Positions 59,894 through 64,000 of a DNA stretch of 64,000 bases are shown one piece after another; position 1 is the first letter of the stretch, and each line of letters begins with the position of its first letter. The translations under genes and the position numbers were made by a program. Source of the DNA: Lolium rigidum (lineage: Eukaryota; Streptophyta; Magnoliopsida; Poales; Poaceae); contig NC_061514.1 in assembly GCF_022539505.1 (NCBI RefSeq), forward strand, positions 328,521,090-328,585,089, given 5' to 3'. The notes under the pieces are model-generated. The model was not told the DNA's origin. It was given only the letters and a program-made list of their open reading frames with translations, and did not search any database.

Positions 59894-60413
59894 ACGTACC
59901 GGCAAGCAAGTACATGCTGCAGCCGCAGCAGCAAGGTGGATGGTGGAGGGGAGCAAGAGCAACAGCCAGCCAGCCAGCCAGCGGGGCAGGAAATATAGAA
60001 AAAACAGAGCATGTCCGTGGTCGTGCATGCACGCACAGCCGAGCCCAGGAAGAACAAAAAGCCACGCCCGCTTTACCATCGCACGTCGCTTTCGAGATTT
60101 CACGGAGGAAAAGAAAATCAAATCCAGAGGAAATATTCTCCCATCGAGTAGTAGTACTCCAACTCCGTAGGCCGTAGCGAGTAGTGTCCGGCCTGCTTCC
60201 CCCATCTCGTTCTCGTCTCGTTTTCCTTGGCTTCCCCGCATCCATCCGCGCCCGCATGCACCAATCGCCAGCGATCGCCCGCTGCGTCGGTTGCTCTCTC
60301 CACATCCAGCGGAAAACTACGCCTCCCCCACCCCCTCCCTTCCTGCTCTCCTCCGTATCATGAGGTGAGGTGGACTGGGCTCTCCTGTTCTGGTGGGGGC
60401 AGCTTGATCGGCC
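59894..60413 (+). promoter_or_regulatory. Upstream and 5' untranslated region of the VAL-type gene
   Basis: GC-rich with a pyrimidine-rich stretch before the start, typical of a grass gene leader. No TATA box was fixed. A 246-codon minus-strand frame here (59829-60569) overlaps exon 1 and has no domain. Confidence 0.45.
60360..60368 (+). promoter_or_regulatory. Minimal upstream ORF (Met-Arg-stop) in the VAL-type leader
   Basis: ATG AGG TGA ends 45 bases before the main ATG. If it lies in the transcript it could reduce initiation at the main start. Confidence 0.4.
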
Positions 60414-63400
60414 ATGGCGGCGGCTGCGGCGGCGCCGAAGAGGTGCATGAACTCCGCGTGCGGCGCGCCGGCGCCGACGGCGGCGGGCGCGGGGGAGTGG
60501 AGGAAGGGCTGGCCGCTGCGATCCGGCGCCGGCTTCGCTCTCCTCTGCGACAAGTGCGGGTACGCCCACTCTGCTACTACATCCTCCTCACCGCTGCTTG
60601 CTCTGCGCGCTGTTCCCCTTGTGTGTTCCTAATGAAGTGCCTGCCTGGCAATTTGTTGGATGAATCAGTTCGTCTCGACGCCTTTTGACCCCTTTTTCTC
60701 AAGGAGGGCGCAAGAATCTCTGTTCCTTCTTACAGTGCCCAAATTGTTAGATTATTTTCGTTTTCGTTTTCTTTTGTATCCATCTTTTCCAGTGGCAATC
60801 TGATTTCCAGTGGCAACTGGAAACAGTAGCTTTGCACATGTATGTACTAGCAGCTTGTAGAAACTAGAGTTGACTAACTTGGTGGCTCCGCTGATACCCG
60901 CGGTTATTACCGGCGAGATACAGCAGATAGCTTGCTTGAGTGTGTAGTAGTAGAGATCATACAGAATTCAGATGGTATCAACGTCCGGTTACTTAGAGCA
61001 GCTACTAAATCGCGGAATTTCATCCTGTATGTTGACCGGCAGGATTGGTCTCTCTAACGGGCACTGTCTTCCCCTTGGCAGCAGTCTGCTTGCTGAATAT
61101 ACGGTTGACTCGCAATTGCTGCTTGGTAAAAGAAATTTGGTGGTCTGAGAAACTGGACGGTTTTATGTCCCTTAGTATCTTCCCACTTTCCAGTGGCTCT
61201 ATATTCGATCAAAAGTAATACGATCTGTGCGCAAACTGCGCCAAGTAGAAACAGTAGCTTTTGCACATGTAGCAGTTTTCAGAAAGTAGAGTTGACTCTG
61301 TGGCTCCCATGATGCTTGCGGTTAGTGAGTATCATCGGTGCGACACAACAGACAGCTTGCTTGCCTGCGTGGTAGAGCTTAATTGTGGAGATTGATCCTA
61401 CATGTGTGTGTTGACCGGATCGGTGCCCCTGACGAACTGTCTTCTGCTTGGTAAAACTGTGTTGTCAAACATCTCTGTGTTGTACCATTGGCACCGAATT
61501 GCTGCTTGGTAAAATTTTGGTGTTGTGCGGCACTGGGCGGTTTCTTGCGGTTGGTTGGTTTCTGATAATTGGGAAAACATGTTTAATCTCGGTATAGGAG
61601 GTTACTGTTGCTCGGTTACAGTTTTTTAGTTCAGTTTTCTGGACTCTCGATGCTTACCATATCACTTCTTCTGTATTTAGGTTGGCATATGAGCAGCTTG
61701 TCTTCTGCGATATATTCCACCAAAAGGAATCTGGCTGGAGGGACTGCTCATTTTGTGGGAAGGTGAGATTGGTAGCACAATGCTGTGAAGTATATATTCA
61801 ACTAAATTGCGCGGTGACTACGATTCTAACGGCCCCTGGTATTTCAGCATCTCCATTGCGGATGTGTTGCTTCGAAGTATTCCTTTGATCTACTTGATAG
61901 CGGAGGAGTTCAATGTGTGAATTGCATCAAAAACTCCGGAGCTCAATCTGTAAGCATCTCTGTCGCATGATCTGCTTTTGTTTTTCCAAATCTGATTGTT
62001 GCTTCCGCAGGTTCCGTCTCAAGTGTCCCCGAAGCTTTTCTTGTCGCAAAGTAACCAGAGACTCTTCGGTAAGAGCGATGAGTTTTTGTCAGGTAGACCG
62101 TTGGAGTCACCTTCCCTAATGCTTGACTCCAGAAATGATGATGTTGCTATTATTTCCAAGAGCCATCACCCATTCATGGTAAAAAACATAGAAGCTGGGC
62201 AAAGCAGTAACATTCTGAGGCAAAAAGAAATTGAAAATGGCGCAAGGCAGATTAAATGGGAGCAACCAACCCTCACTATGGGGGACATGGGAAGGATGCC
62301 TTTCTTAATTAGGCCTCAAACTGCACTAGAGTCTCCCCAATCCCAATGTACTCGAAGGGATGACAATAGAGATCCAGCTGCTGATAGCACAACAAGCGAA
62401 TCAGTTTCTGAGGCGTGTCTCAGCATGAGCTTGGGAATTGCTAATAACGGAAACAAGATGGAGGCTACTTCGACAATGGAAAGACCTATGCTATCACCAA
62501 CGACGCCATTTTCTGAAGGAAGAGAACTTGCCACTACATTATCTCCATTTCAGCATGCACAGAGAGCTCGGCATTTTCTGAGCAGACCACCAAGGGTGGC
62601 CGAAGGTGCCGCTTTTGATCCAATGAAAGATGGCTTTCCTCATCTTCGCGTTGCGAGACCACCTGCTGAGGGAAGGGGTCGCAATCAGTTACTTCCTCGG
62701 TATTGGCCAAGAATTACTGACCAAGAGCTGCAGCAAATTTCTGGAGAGTATCCTTGATATTTTTATCTTAAACTCCTTGGCAATATTGATATTAAAATCA
62801 TATGCTAGCAAATTACATGATCCAAAATTGATCAAGTATAGGAATGCCTTCAATATGTAGTATACAGTATACTTTCCTTTTGTTGTGGATATTGTGCTGT
62901 CTTCCTTGACTATATTTTGATTAAAGTTCAAATTCAACCATCATTCCACTGTTTGAGAAGGTTTTAAGTGCTAGTGATGCAGGCCGCATAGGACGCCTTG
63001 TTCTCCCAAAAGCCTGTGCTGAGGTGATATGTTTTTCTTTAGCAAGCCTTGTGTTTCCTCTTCATAAATTTTAGTATACTGTCACCACACTTTGCTGATT
63101 TAACTTTGCCATATAATGTTCCCTATGAATTAAAACCTTTATGCAAAGGAGCACATTGAAGCTCCCCAATTTGGGTAATCCCAGCTGGCTAAGTTCAACA
63201 GATTGATTCTAAACTAAAGTAAACGTTGTGTAAAACCTATCTTAACACATTACTATAACACATATGATCAGTCAATCCAATACCTAGAATTTAGTCCCTT
63301 GACCCTTGCCATTCTACCTATAATCCTGTATGCTCATTACTATGGTGGTAATATTTTGATGATACTTGTATTCTTACGCTCCTAATGAGGTCATTCATGC

Positions 63401-63721
63401 TCATGTCTAAAGGATAAAGTTAAATCTGTTTCATGGCTACGCTATTTTGCTTCGATAGTGCCATTCACAAAACTGTGGGATGATGGAATATATAAGGATT
63501 TATTTACTTATCCTGTCATCCTGAGTTGCTGAGATACTCTATGCAGGCATATTTCCCCCCGATCTCTCAGCCGGAAGGTCGTCCCTTGACAATTCAAGAT
63601 GCAAAAGGCAAAGAATGGCATTTTCAGTTCAGATTCTGGCCAAATAACAACAGCAGAATGTATGTGTTGGAGGGTGTTACACCATGCATACAGTCCTTAC
63701 AATTACAAGCTGGTGATACAG
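60414..63721 (+). CDS. VAL: VAL/HSI2-type B3 transcriptional repressor, first six exons (3' partial)
   Basis: Nuclear repressor of the seed-maturation programme. VAL proteins bind RY elements by their B3 domain and recruit Polycomb and deacetylase complexes. Coding exons by GT-AG junctions with one open frame: 60414-60559, 61681-61762, 61848-61949, 62011-62747, 62927-63023, 63547-63721 (446 residues), continuing past the window. Residues 1-110 form the Cys-rich PHD-like domain (CDKCG, CSFCGK, HLHCGC, CVNC pairs). 111-355 is polar and Ser-rich, ending ...[17 protein letters not shown]3 starts near 363 with [26 protein letters not shown], then [20 protein letters not shown]. The start [17 protein letters not shown] matches grass VAL proteins such as, from memory, rice Os07g0563300. 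The CW finger and EAR motif expected downstream are off the edge. No frame break was seen. Confidence 0.93.
60560..61680 (+). other. Intron 1 of the VAL-type gene, with an internal tandem duplication
   Basis: 1121 bp, GT-AG. About 60820-61180 and 61245-61550 are diverged copies that share aaacagtagctttgcacatg, gtagagttgact and ttgctgcttggtaaaa. Confidence 0.75.
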
Positions 63722-64000
63722 GTGAATTATAACTTCTTGGATATGATTATAAGCACTTGCTCTATTGCATCATATTCATGACTTCTTTCGTGGTTGAAGC
63801 TTGATTTTACGTAAGGGTCTCATTGATCCATACAAATTTTGGAAGATTCTATTCCTTAGTAATATTGTTCTGTAAAGCTTGTTGTTATGTTGGATTCAAA
63901 GCATTAGCAATTTTGCCTATGAACTACGTTGCATGCATTGTCACGTGGGATTAATTTTCATTAAGGTCCAACTTCATGGGAATGTTCTTTTGTCTCTAAC
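63722..64000 (+). other. Start of intron 6 of the VAL-type gene
   Basis: A GTGAAT donor follows the B3 segment ...LQLQAGDT. The intron runs to the window end with no acceptor recognised. Confidence 0.7.

Noticed and set aside
59829..60569. 246-codon minus-strand frame overlapping VAL exon 1
   Set aside because: GC-rich chance frame, Arg/Ala-rich with no domain, and antisense to a confident gene.

Overview
The window is plant nuclear DNA from a grass and very probably from the Triticeae (wheat, barley, rye, Aegilops). It holds two large, conserved, intron-containing plus-strand genes set in nested transposons whose LTR sequences look like high-copy Triticeae families. Family names of the transposons are deliberately not given, because I could not compare them with a library.

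Layout. (1) 1-936: the 3' part of an LTR whose element lies off the left edge. (2) 937-28496: a nested stack. A minus-strand, copia-like element without pol (C, LTRs 937-1794 and 27148-28496) was hit by a plus-strand Athila-type gypsy element (A, 2423-21738, target duplication gggat). A was then hit in its 3' LTR by a related element (B, 12356-21260, duplication atgat), and in its interior by a hAT DNA transposon (6526-9148). (3) 28497-33019: decayed repeats, a long GA microsatellite and the upstream region of the first gene. (4) 33020-37446: a complete 12-exon vacuolar sorting receptor gene. (5) 37450-45864: short mobile elements (Stowaway-like and hAT-like MITEs, a LINE-like 3' end with poly(A), a 301-bp foldback MITE), a dead REM-type B3 gene, and a TRIM/SMART-type element with 81/92-bp LTRs that carries a Helitron-like 3' end. 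(6) 45865-52764: a third Athila-like element, E (duplication gtggg). (7) 53194-57555: a complete Mutator-like element (9-bp duplication gccggcacc, long inverted repeats) carrying a plant-mobile-domain gene. (8) 57565-64000: GC-rich upstream DNA and the first six exons of a VAL/HSI2-type B3 repressor gene, which runs off the right edge.

The two host genes are unrelated in role: one is a Golgi/prevacuolar cargo receptor, the other a chromatin-linked repressor of the seed programme. Both read through without a frameshift. None of the LTR elements shows a reverse transcriptase or integrase, so all appear to depend on partners elsewhere. Many single-base breaks in the transposon reading frames fall in CTG/CAG/CCG contexts, and part of this may be sequencing error at methylated CHG sites rather than real decay.
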